Assembly (NCBI GenBank): GCA_022826885.1
Contig: JAJDUB010000067.1
Span: forward strand, 1-32,032
Reading direction: 5' to 3'
Origin: Gammaproteobacteria bacterium
Lineage (GTDB): Bacteria > Pseudomonadota > Gammaproteobacteria > Eutrophobiales > Eutrophobiaceae
Length of the DNA: 32,032 bases
This document shows, piece after piece, positions 14,683 through 24,200 of this stretch. The translations under genes were made by a program, and so were the position numbers. The notes under the pieces were generated by a model. That model was not told the origin of the DNA. It saw nothing but the letters and a program-made list of their open reading frames with translations, and did no database searches. Positions within the stretch are counted from its first letter, which is position 1; every line of letters begins with the position of its first letter.

Positions 14683-16662
14683 TCACCCGATATCGAGTAA
14701 CTGCAGGGCCGCGCGTTCGCCTTCCTCGGCCGCCGTGGTCCATAACTGGTGGCCGGTGAGTTCCGAGTGGCCGAAGCGCACACGCCCGAAGCCGCGGCGG
14801 ATGATGTCGCTGGGGGCCTCGCGCCCTTTGTTGCCGAAATAAAATCCCGGCCCGCTGACGCCGTAGGCATGGCCGTGGCGGTTGGCGATGATGCCGGCGA
14901 TGTCCCGTTTGGCGTCGAAACCGTAAGCGGAAAACATCTCGCTGAACTGCTCGCGGATGCGGGTCTCGATGTCCCGGTAACTCATGCCGAACATCTGCAT
15001 GCGGGAAGCGACCGCCTGTTCCTTCAACGGCATGCCGTGCAGGGTGAACGGTATGAACAGGGTCAGCACCGTGGGCTTGGCGGGGTCCAGCGGCATCGGC
15101 GCCTTGCCGTCGAACAGCATCTGCCGGCGCAGGCTCATGAACCAGCCGAAACCTTCGAACCAGCGCGCCGCGGAGATGCCGAGGTTCTCCATGAACTTCC
15201 AGTTGCGCACCGCCACGTTCAAGGTGAGGATAGGGGCGTGGTGGAACTCGCCCATGGCCTCGAAGTGTTCGTCGGGCAGGTCCCTGACGATATAGCGGTT
15301 GACCCACTGGCCGCTGCACACCGCCACGTGCCTGGCGTTGACCCGGTGGAGTTCTCCATCCTTATGGTAAGTCACGGACACGTCATCGGCTGTGTCCGGC
15401 GGTCCGTTGTGGGCTACCGCGGCAACGGTGCTGCTCAGGCGCATCTTCACGGGCGCGTTGCGCCGGTCCAGGGCCTCCCAGTTGACCCGGCTGTAGACCG
15501 CCATGTTGGCCAGCGACGTATCGCCGCTGATGGCGTCCGGAATCAGGAACCTGACGAAGTACTTGAGCAGCGCGCCGTTGCCCCCGGGGAAGGAAGCGAT
15601 ATAGGAGAAGTTGGTGGGGTCGCCCAGCCCCTGGTACCTGCGGTAGGCGTGGACGCCCGGCGCCACGAACTCGTAGGCCTGGTATGCCGATATCACATCT
15701 GAGCCCAGGCCGGTGCCCATGGCGGCCAGCAACGGGTCCAGGTACGGGAATACCTCTTCCGAGAGTCCCATCACGTTCATGACGAATTCCTTGTAGGTCA
15801 TGCTGTCCAGCCACTGCTTCCAGTCGTCACGGCGCGGCGGACGGCGGAACAGTTCCATGGCGTAATAATCGTTCTTCAGGTTATCGGAAATGGGCGCATT
15901 GCGCATGCCGTTGGACCAGGGGTCCTTGATCCAGCCGTGCTCTTTGAAGTACCAGCCCAGGTCGGCGTCCTCCCAGCGCGCGTGCATGGGTCCCCAGACG
16001 TCGACCGGCACAAGTATGTTCTTGTCCGTGCCTTCCAGTTCCTGGTGCTCGAAACTTTCCGGCAACCCCAGTTTCTGCCACATGCGGTGCACCGACAGGG
16101 GTAGCCGGGTCTTGTCCTTGCTGAAAACCGTGCCCGTCGATCCCTGGGGCCCCCACAACCGGTATCCGTCCACCTCGAACTCGTTCTCCTTGGCCTCGCC
16201 GCCGAAGATGGCGTGGTTGTCCAGCAGCAGGATGCGGGCGTCGGGATTGCCTTCCAGATAGGTGGCCGCCGCCGTAATGCCGGCAAAACCGCATCCCACC
16301 ACGACCAGGTCGAAGGTCTCGCCGGTGTCGAGCGCCCCGCCAGGCTGCTTGTCGAATTCACGGTTCCTGATGGCATGGGCGGCGTTGACCACGTCATGGG
16401 TGTTGCCGTTTTTCCCTGCGTAATCGCCCACGCCGCCGGGCCCGGTCCAGTCCTGTGTCAGGCCGGTCAGGGGTACGGGCATCTGCTGGGGGATGCTGCG
16501 GTTTTTTACGGTGGGGTTGTTGCGCGCCCGGGTCCCGGGCGCATGCATGGCGAGCAGGCCTGCGCCGGCCCCGACCAGGGTGTTGCCGACAAAGTCGCGC
16601 CGGGTGATATCACGGTCCAGTCCCAGTAATGATTCTTCTCTCTGTGTCTTTTTCTCGCTCAT
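14683..16662 (-). CDS. Twin-arginine-exported FAD-dependent amine oxidoreductase, spermidine-dehydrogenase-like
   Basis: The 659-residue protein begins with a Tat signal (ITRRDFVGNTLVGAGAG, about 19-35, twin Arg 21-22). The FAD-binding motif is DLVVVGCGFAGITAA (117-131), followed by DARILLLDNHAIFGGEAKEN, a pattern I associate with SpdH-type spermidine dehydrogenases, as is the N-terminal segment WTGPGGVGDYAGKNGNTHDV (71-90). Such enzymes oxidise a secondary amine in the periplasm. The substrate is uncertain, because many environmental members of this family are uncharacterised. It lies downstream of the arylsulfotransferase, 89 bases away, with two hairpins between. The fold and export are well supported; the polyamine substrate is not. 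Confidence 0.75.
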   Translation of the reverse strand: MSEKKTQREESLLGLDRDITRRDFVGNTLVGAGAGLLAMHAPGTRARNNPTVKNRSIPQQMPVPLTGLTQDWTGPGGVGDYAGKNGNTHDVVNAAHAIRNREFDKQPGGALDTGETFDLVVVGCGFAGITAAATYLEGNPDARILLLDNHAIFGGEAKENEFEVDGYRLWGPQGSTGTVFSKDKTRLPLSVHRMWQKLGLPESFEHQELEGTDKNILVPVDVWGPMHARWEDADLGWYFKEHGWIKDPWSNGMRNAPISDNLKNDYYAMELFRRPPRRDDWKQWLDSMTYKEFVMNVMGLSEEVFPYLDPLLAAMGTGLGSDVISAYQAYEFVAPGVHAYRRYQGLGDPTNFSYIASFPGGNGALLKYFVRFLIPDAISGDTSLANMAVYSRVNWEALDRRNAPVKMRLSSTVAAVAHNGPPDTADDVSVTYHKDGELHRVNARHVAVCSGQWVNRYIVRDLPDEHFEAMGEFHHAPILTLNVAVRNWKFMENLGISAARWFEGFGWFMSLRRQMLFDGKAPMPLDPAKPTVLTLFIPFTLHGMPLKEQAVASRMQMFGMSYRDIETRIREQFSEMFSAYGFDAKRDIAGIIANRHGHAYGVSGPGFYFGNKGREAPSDIIRRGFGRVRFGHSELTGHQLWTTAAEEGERAALQLLDIG

Positions 16663-16689
16663 TCAACCTGCCTTTTTCGGATATAAGGG

Positions 16690-16740
16690 GTCGCCTCCGG
16701 CGACATAGTATTCTACTGGATGCCGGGTCAAGCCCGGCAT
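16690..16740. repeat. Two small hairpins between the flavoenzyme and arylsulfotransferase genes
   Basis: The first hairpin is GTCGCC-TCC-GGCGAC (16690-16704). The second is ATGCCGGG-TCAAG-CCCGGCAT (16720-16740), within the context CTGGATGCCGGG..CCCGGCATGACGAA, a sequence seen as a dispersed intergenic repeat in many proteobacteria. Neither has a clear U-tract on the minus strand. They may stabilise or attenuate the message between the two genes. Confidence 0.7.
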
Positions 16741-16751
16741 GACGAACGAAT

Positions 16752-18542
16752 TTACCTGTGGTAAATCCCGGGGCTCCTGAAGCCGCCATACACCTCCCAC
16801 TGTACCAGTTCGTAAGGATCCACAACATCGGCGCGGAACACAATCTCGTCTCCGGCATATTCCAGGATGCGTCCGCCGTAGGGCAGGTCGCTTGTGACCC
16901 GAACCGTCGGGTCCATGTCGTCCTCGGAAATGCCTTCCAGCAGCGGCAGGCAGAAGGCGTGGATGACCAGCCGGTTGTCGGTCGCCGGCAGGCGCCAAGC
17001 ATCGCTCATGGCGTTCGTGTAGCAGGGATCATCGCCCTGGGTGTCGCCGCTGGTCCAGACCTGCCGCACCGTCATGGTTTCCTCGTCCACCTCGTATTCC
17101 ACGCCGCGGCTGAAATTTTTGTGTATCGGCAGGCGTTCCTCAAAGGCCATGGCGCCGCCGTGGGCCCGGTTGTCGAACAGGATCACCGTGCCGGCATGGG
17201 TCATGCGCGGGTTATGCTGGTAGCCCGGCCACAACAGGTCGCCCACCGGAGTGAGCAGCTTGTCCTGTAGCGCTTCAGACCAGCCATCATGGCGTCCCAG
17301 TATCCACTTGATGTTTTTCGTCTTCCTGTCGATCTTCAGGATTGCGCTCTGGTTGCGCAAGGAGACCAGGATCGAATCGTCACTTTCATCGTAACTAAGG
17401 CCGTTGGCATGGGTCCAGTCCATATACTGGTCGAAACCCCGCACCCACCAGTAACTCCAGAAGGTGTCGTAACCAAGGCGGAACGGGTCCAGGTAATCGA
17501 ACGTATTCCAGGACCATACCTGTTCGCCCCCGGGGGTGATCTGAACCACGGTGTCGGCCATGACCATGGCATCCTTGCGCGGGGCGTCGGGGTCCGTGTC
17601 GCTGCTATAGTAGTTTTCCACCAGGTAGCCGTTGGCGGAGAAGGCCAGGAAGTCGCCGTTGGGCATCTGGTGCGGCTGGTGGTGCAGGGTTTGTTGCCCC
17701 TTGATGGGAATCGCTTCGAGGTCCTCCGGGGGAGGGAACGGCCGGTCTTCCGCGTAGAACTGCCTGACGGTATTGCCCAGCAGGTCGATCTCGATGGTGG
17801 AAAAATCCGTCCTGTGCATGAGGATATTGCCGTTCAGCAGGTGGGCTATGCCGGCGGTGCGGTACTTGGAGTTGTAATACCAGATGATCTCTCCCCTGGC
17901 GTCGAGTACCGTGAGGATGCCCCAGTCCTGGGAAAACCGGCGTTGTTTGGGTGTAAGCCAGTGGGGTCTCCCGGGGGCCCGCCGGCGCACGCTCAAAAAC
18001 GTCACGCCCGGTTCCATGAGTTCCGGACGGGAAACCTTGACGTCGAAGGGAGGGATTTCCAGGGGGTTTTCAGGCAATGGCGGAGTCCGGTAGGTAAACT
18101 GGTGCGTTTCCGTTGCGCCGTCCGGCGCGTTCAATTCCAGGGTAATTCTGTGTTCCCGGTCCGGCCGCATGCCGACGACCGGAATGCGGTACGAATCGCC
18201 CCGGATTACGGCATCATCGAAGTCTGCCGACCAGGTATTGACCCCATCGGTGATCGTCAATTCGCTGTTGACGCCCGGACCGGTATCGAAGCGGATGACC
18301 GCGGCAAGAGGGACACGGCCACTAGGATTGGCTTGCAGTTCAGGCGTACCGGCAAAACCGGACACTCCGGCGGACTCGCCACCGGAGACAGCACGACCGG
18401 TATCCGGCTCGGAGCAGGCAGGTATTACGAGCGAAACGAAAATAGATAACAACAAATTGAAAACGGGTGTTTGCCTGAAGGACTCCCTGCCGGTTAACTC
18501 TACGGAATTGAAGCGGAGGCGCTTGTCTTGTATGAGATACAT
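16752..18542 (-). CDS. Arylsulfotransferase (ASST family), predicted lipoprotein
   Basis: The start chosen is ATG 18542 (596 residues), because AAGG lies 8 bases upstream and the longer frame from 18599 would run through a candidate operator. A lipobox-like VIPAC (Cys42) follows a hydrophobic stretch. An N-terminal ASST domain is followed by a beta-propeller. Residues matching E. coli AssT are His378 and Asn380 (THANG), Arg396 (SLRNQS; the same spacing as His356, Asn358 and Arg374), HHQPHQMPNGD (287-297) and QHNP (His443, the likely sulfated His). AssT moves sulfate between aryl sulfate esters and phenols without PAPS. Two late Cys (DDPCYTN and HAFCLP) could form the disulfide known in AssT, but no dsb genes are nearby. 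It diverges from a TonB receptor. Confidence 0.85.
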   Translation of the reverse strand: MYLIQDKRLRFNSVELTGRESFRQTPVFNLLLSIFVSLVIPACSEPDTGRAVSGGESAGVSGFAGTPELQANPSGRVPLAAVIRFDTGPGVNSELTITDGVNTWSADFDDAVIRGDSYRIPVVGMRPDREHRITLELNAPDGATETHQFTYRTPPLPENPLEIPPFDVKVSRPELMEPGVTFLSVRRRAPGRPHWLTPKQRRFSQDWGILTVLDARGEIIWYYNSKYRTAGIAHLLNGNILMHRTDFSTIEIDLLGNTVRQFYAEDRPFPPPEDLEAIPIKGQQTLHHQPHQMPNGDFLAFSANGYLVENYYSSDTDPDAPRKDAMVMADTVVQITPGGEQVWSWNTFDYLDPFRLGYDTFWSYWWVRGFDQYMDWTHANGLSYDESDDSILVSLRNQSAILKIDRKTKNIKWILGRHDGWSEALQDKLLTPVGDLLWPGYQHNPRMTHAGTVILFDNRAHGGAMAFEERLPIHKNFSRGVEYEVDEETMTVRQVWTSGDTQGDDPCYTNAMSDAWRLPATDNRLVIHAFCLPLLEGISEDDMDPTVRVTSDLPYGGRILEYAGDEIVFRADVVDPYELVQWEVYGGFRSPGIYHR

Positions 18543-18567
18543 ATCGCATGCCTTGTTTTTATCTCTT

Positions 18568-18578
18568 TTGTACAACAA
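18568..18578 (-). promoter_or_regulatory. Candidate GntR/FCD operator upstream of the arylsulfotransferase
   Basis: On the minus strand the sequence is TTGTTGTACAA followed by AA, identical over 13 bases to the copies at 11680-11690 and 29858-29868. It lies 25 bases upstream of the chosen arylsulfotransferase start. It forms an inverted pair with the site at 18631-18641, with starts 63 bases apart. Confidence 0.6.
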
Positions 18579-18630
18579 ACATATAACAAATCTTGCCATT
18601 TATTCAAATATTTGTAAATTATGAGTTGAA

Positions 18631-18641
18631 TTGTTGTACAT
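18631..18641 (+). promoter_or_regulatory. Candidate GntR/FCD operator upstream of the TonB receptor
   Basis: TTGTTGTACAT matches TTGTTGTACAA at 10 of 11 positions and keeps the core GTNNNAC. It lies 102 bases upstream of the chosen receptor start at 18744 and faces that gene. Confidence 0.55.
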
Positions 18642-18743
18642 TTATGTTGCAATTTGATTTTTTATGTCGTAAATTCTCAAAGTCAGAATTTATACCTGTT
18701 CAATTATCAAACTACGACTGCCGTCAATATTGAGGGGTACGGT

Positions 18744-21065
18744 ATGAAAAATAACTCATTACCCGTAAGGCATAATAATTTACTCAAAGTAAAATTTTCC
18801 AATACGCTGCTTGCAGGTTTATTCGGACTGGTGCTGGTCCTGGCGAACATTCCGGCAGCCTGGTCCCAGATACTGGAAGAGATTGTGGTTACCGCTACCA
18901 AGCGTACCGAGTCCCTCCAGGATATCGGTATTTCCGTGACCGCCTTCAGCGGGGACGAACTGGAACTGCAACACCTCTCCGGCGCCCAGGAGATACTGCT
19001 CAAGGTGCCGAACTTTGATATCGTGAATAACGGCGCCTACAGCTTCGGTAACTTTTTTATCCGCGGCGTCGGTTCCAAGGGGCTGGCTTCATCCAACAGC
19101 GTGGGAGTCTACGTGGACGAGGTGGTGCTGGAATCACCTGCAGTCAACCTGGCCCAGGTCTATGACATGGAACGGGTGGAAGTGATGGCAGGTCCGCAGA
19201 ATACGCTTTACGGCCGCAATACCACTGGCGGCGCGGTGAACTACGTTACCCGCAAACCTGAAATCGGCGGCGAGGCCAACGGGTTCCTCAGCGCTGGTTA
19301 CGGGCGCTGGGACAGCGTGGAACTGGACGGCGCTTTCGGCGCCCCTCTCGGTGACAAGGCCGCCGTACGCATTGCAGCACAGTACCATACCCGGGACGAT
19401 TTCCGGGACAACTCGGTATACGGCACCGAAATCGGTGGTGTCGACAAGTATGGAATTCGCGGACAACTCGCCTTCCAGCTTACCGATGACTTATATGTGC
19501 GTCTGAAGGGCCATTACGAAGAGATCAAATCCGACCTGGATATTATCATGTTTGTGGGTACCCAGGACCCGAACGATCCCAGCATGCCTTGCGCAACGCC
19601 GAACAAACCGGGCGCCTGTGCCGATAACGCGGGTTACGTGGGCAGCGGCGACCAGCTTGATACGCCTTACAGCATGGCGCGGCCAAGAACAGACGTGGAA
19701 GCGCATGGATTCTCCGCGCACATCCGGTGGGAGTTCGATAACTTCACTTTCACCTCGATTACGGGCTACGAAGAGAACGAGGCCTCTTATACCGAAGATT
19801 CCGATGCCACACCCGGTTACGGGTTCCATTTCTGGAAACCGACCGAGCAGGAACAGGTAAGCCAGGAATTCAGGCTCAGTTCCACGGACGAGGGCAAGCT
19901 GCGCTGGCACCTGGGTGTGTACGGTTTCTGGGAAGAGACGGCTGAGTCGCCCGGACCGGTCTTCGGCGACGGCATTCCCGGCAACTCCTTCCTGGTGAAA
20001 GCCCACGGGGTGCGGGAAAATACCACTTATTCCGGCTATATTGACGTTGAATACGACCTGGCCGAACCACTTACTTTCAAGGGCGGTTTCCGCTACGGCT
20101 CGGACAATGTCGAGGGCAGCGCCAGGGCTATTTTTGGCCCCGAGGCGAGGCTGGGGATGGATCTGACCACCCCGCTCAACACCGGTAACGACCTGCCGGA
20201 CTTTGAAGAACTGTGGAGCGCTGCCGTGGCCAACGGCCTGCGGACGGTTACCGTCGGCGGTCCGGACAATCCTGATGCCAGCATTAACGACACCACCTGG
20301 GAAGAATGGGGGGCCAAGGTCGGGTTTGACTACCGTATGAATGATAATATCCTGGCCTTCGCCCAGTGGAGCCGCGGTTACAAAGCCGGCAACTTCAATA
20401 CCGCGCCCATGACCATCATGATCGGCTTGGCGGACACCCCGTTGCCGCCGGAGAAAGTGGATGCCTTTGAAATCGGGCTCAAGTCCGAGCTGGCAGGTGG
20501 CAAGGCGCGCTTCAATATCGCCGGATTTTTCAACGACTTCCGCGGGCAACAACTCAGCCAGTTTATCGGCGGTTCATTCACCCGGGTTTCCGTGGATTCC
20601 GAAATCTGGGGGATGGACGCCACCCTCGACTGGCTACCCATGGAAAACACGCTCATCAACGTCAGTGTCGGTTATCTTGACGCCGAAATTGTAAAAGGTT
20701 CCGTCGGCGCGGCCGACCCGGGAAACGTATTGCCCGGGTCACCCGATCTCAATATGAGATTTTCGGTGCGCCAGGACTGGCCGGTCGGCAACGGCATGTT
20801 CGGGGTCATGGTCGACGGCCGGTACATGGACGAGCGCTGGTTCGATGTGGCCAACACCTTCCCGGACGAGGAATATTTTGTACTGAACGTCAATGGCTAC
20901 TACACCTTCGGTGCGGACGACCGTTACCGCATATCCGTGTACGGGAAGAATGTTACCGACACCTTGTACGCCAGCAATGGATTTGAAGGCCTGAGCCCGG
21001 GAGGTAATGTCTACTATATGGGGCAACCTGCAACATGGGGTGTCAGCGCCCGAATGGATTTCTAG
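18744..21065 (+). CDS. TonB-dependent receptor
   Basis: The start at 18744 (773 residues) is preferred over an upstream frame from 18654, because GAGGGG lies 6 bases before it and a signal peptide follows directly (MKNNSLPV, hydrophobic core, AAWSQ). The mature protein begins with LEEIVVTATKRTESLQDIGISVTAF, a TonB-box and plug start, and the plug contains FIRGVGSKG and NTLYGRNTTGGAVNYVTRKP. The rest is a 22-strand-type barrel ending in an aromatic residue (GVSARMDF). It would import a large or scarce substrate across the outer membrane. It diverges from the arylsulfotransferase and ends in a strong terminator. The substrate is unknown and need not be iron. Confidence 0.92.
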   Translation: MKNNSLPVRHNNLLKVKFSNTLLAGLFGLVLVLANIPAAWSQILEEIVVTATKRTESLQDIGISVTAFSGDELELQHLSGAQEILLKVPNFDIVNNGAYSFGNFFIRGVGSKGLASSNSVGVYVDEVVLESPAVNLAQVYDMERVEVMAGPQNTLYGRNTTGGAVNYVTRKPEIGGEANGFLSAGYGRWDSVELDGAFGAPLGDKAAVRIAAQYHTRDDFRDNSVYGTEIGGVDKYGIRGQLAFQLTDDLYVRLKGHYEEIKSDLDIIMFVGTQDPNDPSMPCATPNKPGACADNAGYVGSGDQLDTPYSMARPRTDVEAHGFSAHIRWEFDNFTFTSITGYEENEASYTEDSDATPGYGFHFWKPTEQEQVSQEFRLSSTDEGKLRWHLGVYGFWEETAESPGPVFGDGIPGNSFLVKAHGVRENTTYSGYIDVEYDLAEPLTFKGGFRYGSDNVEGSARAIFGPEARLGMDLTTPLNTGNDLPDFEELWSAAVANGLRTVTVGGPDNPDASINDTTWEEWGAKVGFDYRMNDNILAFAQWSRGYKAGNFNTAPMTIMIGLADTPLPPEKVDAFEIGLKSELAGGKARFNIAGFFNDFRGQQLSQFIGGSFTRVSVDSEIWGMDATLDWLPMENTLINVSVGYLDAEIVKGSVGAADPGNVLPGSPDLNMRFSVRQDWPVGNGMFGVMVDGRYMDERWFDVANTFPDEEYFVLNVNGYYTFGADDRYRISVYGKNVTDTLYASNGFEGLSPGGNVYYMGQPATWGVSARMDF

Positions 21066-21084
21066 CAACCGGTCTATTTCCGGT

Positions 21085-21118
21085 AAAAAAGGAACCGCCG
21101 CGCGGTTCCTTTTTTTTT
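21085..21118 (+). terminator. Rho-independent terminator after the TonB receptor
   Basis: GGAACCGC (21091-21098), loop CGC, GCGGTTCC (21102-21109), followed by nine T and preceded by six A. The hairpin is perfect and GC-rich, lies 20 bases after the receptor stop, and can also work on the other strand because of the upstream A-run. Confidence 0.93.
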
Positions 21119-21169
21119 GGTATTTGGTTCAGGCTGGGGAGCGTAATAGTCAGAAAGCGGGGAATATTT

Positions 21170-21264
21170 GGGGTCAGAGTAAAATTCTCATTATCGTGGT
21201 CGGTGGCAGGGTATGGGGTAATTTTACTCTGACCCCTGGATTTATGGGTTTTTACTCTGACCCC
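21170..21264. repeat. Palindromic repeat, family A, with third half copy
   Basis: GGGGTCAGAGTAAAATT (21170-21186) and AATTTTACTCTGACCCC (21220-21236) are perfect 17-base inverted repeats with a 33-base loop. A further half copy, TTTTTACTCTGACCCC, follows at 21249-21264. The unit ends 25 bases before the next gene starts. Confidence 0.92.
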
Positions 21265-21289
21265 GGCATTTAGCGGGTAATATGTCGTT

Positions 21290-24200
21290 ATGTATAAATC
21301 TGCCCCCAATCAGGAGACGAGGAAGGAAAGACTGCTGCTGACCGCGCTTGCGGCCTGTTTTTTCCTGTCCGGTTTCGCCGCCTTGCTCTACCAGGCAGCC
21401 TGGCTGAAGAAACTTGGGGTGATATTCGGCACCTCGCACATTGCCGTAGCCACGGTGCTGGCGGCCTACATGGCGGGTCTGGCCCTGGGCGCGGCACTGG
21501 CAGCCCGCTATGCGCCCGCGGTACGGCGGCCGGTACTGGTGTACGGCGTGCTGGAGGGCTTCGTAGGTATTACCGCATTGCTGGTCCCGGTGCTGCTCGG
21601 TTTCGCCCAACTGCTGTTTATCGCCCTGTTCGGCAGCCAGCCTGAACCGGTGCCCGATACGGGCGCAGGCCAGACCCTGTACTACCTGGCGGGCACGTTC
21701 CTGATCCTGGCCCTGCCCACCGCGGCCATGGGTGCGACCCTGCCGCTGCTGGCAAAATACGCGGTCAGCGCCGACAACCAGATCGGACCCAGGGTTGGAT
21801 TCCTGTACGGCATCAATACCCTGGGCGCGGTGTTCGGCGCGCTGGTGTCGGGGTTCCTGTTGTTACCTTACCTTGGCCTGTTCGGCACCCTGGCGGCCGG
21901 CGCCGGCGTCAACCTGGCGGTGTTTTTCATTGCCGTCTACCTGGCGCGTCTCGTTGCTTCCCGACCTGGGGTGGGGACAGATTTGAAATCTGTCCCCATT
22001 CGTGAAGAAGGCACGGCAGAACAGGGGACAGATTCAGCAGGACCGGGGACAGATTTGAAATCTGTCCCCATTCCAGAGGTGCGCTATCACTGGATCATGC
22101 CGGTGATGCTGGTCTCCGGCGTGGTCTCGTTCACCCTGGAGGTGCTCTGGACCCGGCTGTTGAGTCACCTGTTCGGCGGCACCATCTACGCGTTTTCCAT
22201 CATGCTGGCCTGCTTTCTCTCGGGTATTGCCCTGGGCGGACTGGCCGCGGGCCGCCTGGCGCAGGAGCAGGGCAGGGCACAGGTATTGTTCATTGCCGCG
22301 CAGGTGCTGACCGCAGTGTTTTCCTGGCTCTCATATACCGTCATCTGTACCTGGTTGCCGGAAGGCAGCACACTGGCCGGCAACGCGCTGTATGCCTTCC
22401 TGGTCATCGCGCCAGCTACGCTGTTCATCGGCGCCACCTACCCGCTGGCGGTGCGTATCGGCGCAATGCAGGCGCAACAGGCTGCCGGCGTTGCCGGCCG
22501 CATCTATACCTGGAATACCGCCGGCGCCATCAGCGGCGCCCTGTTGACCGGATTTTTCATCCTGCCGGCCCTCGGCTTCGGCCATACCCTGCAACTGGCC
22601 ATGCTGGTCAGCATCGCGCTGGCCGCCGGTGTTACCGCCACGTTGCAACCGCAGCGGAAATGGGCTGTGCCCGGCGCGCTGGCGCTGGCCGTTGTAACCC
22701 TGTTCAGTCTCCGCTTCGAGCGCCCCGATGAACTCATCTACGCGCAAATCCCGGACGACAAGGTGCAAGGCGAGGAGTACTACTACGGAGTGGGCCGGTC
22801 CGCGACCATACTGATGGGCGACCTGGACGGCTTTTTCCACCTGTCCAGCAACGGACTGTCGGAATCCGCCATCGCCAGGCGCGGCACTGCGCCGGTGAAC
22901 AATTCGCAGAAATGGCTGTCGGGTTTGACCACCCTGGCCCGGCCCGATGCCCGCTCCATGCTGGTCGTCGGTTTCGGCGGCGGCGTGGCGCTGGAAGGCG
23001 TGGCGCCCCACGTCACCGACCTGGACGTGGTTGAACTGGAACCGAAAGTGATCAGCGCCAACCGGGCGGTGAGCAACGAGCGCAACCATGACCCGCTTTC
23101 GGATCCGCGCCTGAACCTGGTGATCAATGACGCCCGCAATGCGGTCATGCTGTCCGGCAAGCGTTACGACATCATCGTATCGCAACCCTCACATCCCTGG
23201 ACCGGCGGCGCTTCCCACCTGTATACCCGCGAGTTCCTGGCGCTGGCAAAATCCCGCCTGAACGACGGCGGCGTCTTCCTGCAATGGATCAACTCCCGCT
23301 TCGTGGATGAGGCATTGCTGAAAGTGCTGGCGGCGACGGTGGCGGACCAGTTCAGTCACGTGGAACTGTACCAGCCGGAGCGGGAGGTGCTGTTCTTCCT
23401 CGGTTCGGATGCCCCCATCGAAATCTGGGATGGTGCGCGCAACGGAGCGCGCGCCCTGGAGCAACATCCGCGCCACTATAACCGCCTCGGCATGCGCGGG
23501 ATTGAAGACGCGCTGGTCATGCTCACCCTGGACAATGACGGCGTGCAGCAATTCGCCGTCGCCGCGCCGTTAAACACGGACGAGCATAACCGGCTGGCCT
23601 TCTTCAGCCGTAATGCCGGTGACGGTCTGACTGCCGATGACATGCAGGAGATATTCGATAGTATGGACCCGCTGACGAACCCGCAGAGCGGTTTTCACAG
23701 GCAATTCGCCGGCGACATGGACCTGGCGTATATCGCCGAACGCCTGCTCATGGGCGATTTCGTCCGGCGCGCCTACAATATGGCGCAGGCCGTGGCCGCA
23801 GAGGACCGGAAAGCGGTGATTCAGGCCATGGGTCTGGATAACAGTGGTGACATGGAAGGGGCGCGGGAGCGGTACAAACAGGCGCTGGCGGTTAATCCCG
23901 GTAACAATGACGCAAAATACGGTCTGCTGATGCTCCACCTGGGCGATATTGCGCGCGGCCAGGTGCCGCGGGAGATTATCGCCCTGGCCAACAGCCTGCG
24001 CGGCCCGGAGCGGCGCGTATTCGAGGCCTGGACGTACGGCCTGCGCGGCCAGTTCGGCCGCATCGGGGAACTGGACTACATCCTGGCGCGGGTGCCGCCC
24101 ACCTCGCCGGTATTCCCCATCGCGGTCAAACTAAGGGTGGACTGGCGCGTGGCGCAGGCGCGCGCGGACGGGGATACGCAGGCCGCGCGGGACGCGCTGG

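Noticed and set aside
18543..18599. Upstream extension of the arylsulfotransferase to ATG 18599
   Set aside because: The extension would code through a 13-base motif shared with two other promoters, and a better ribosome site precedes ATG 18542.
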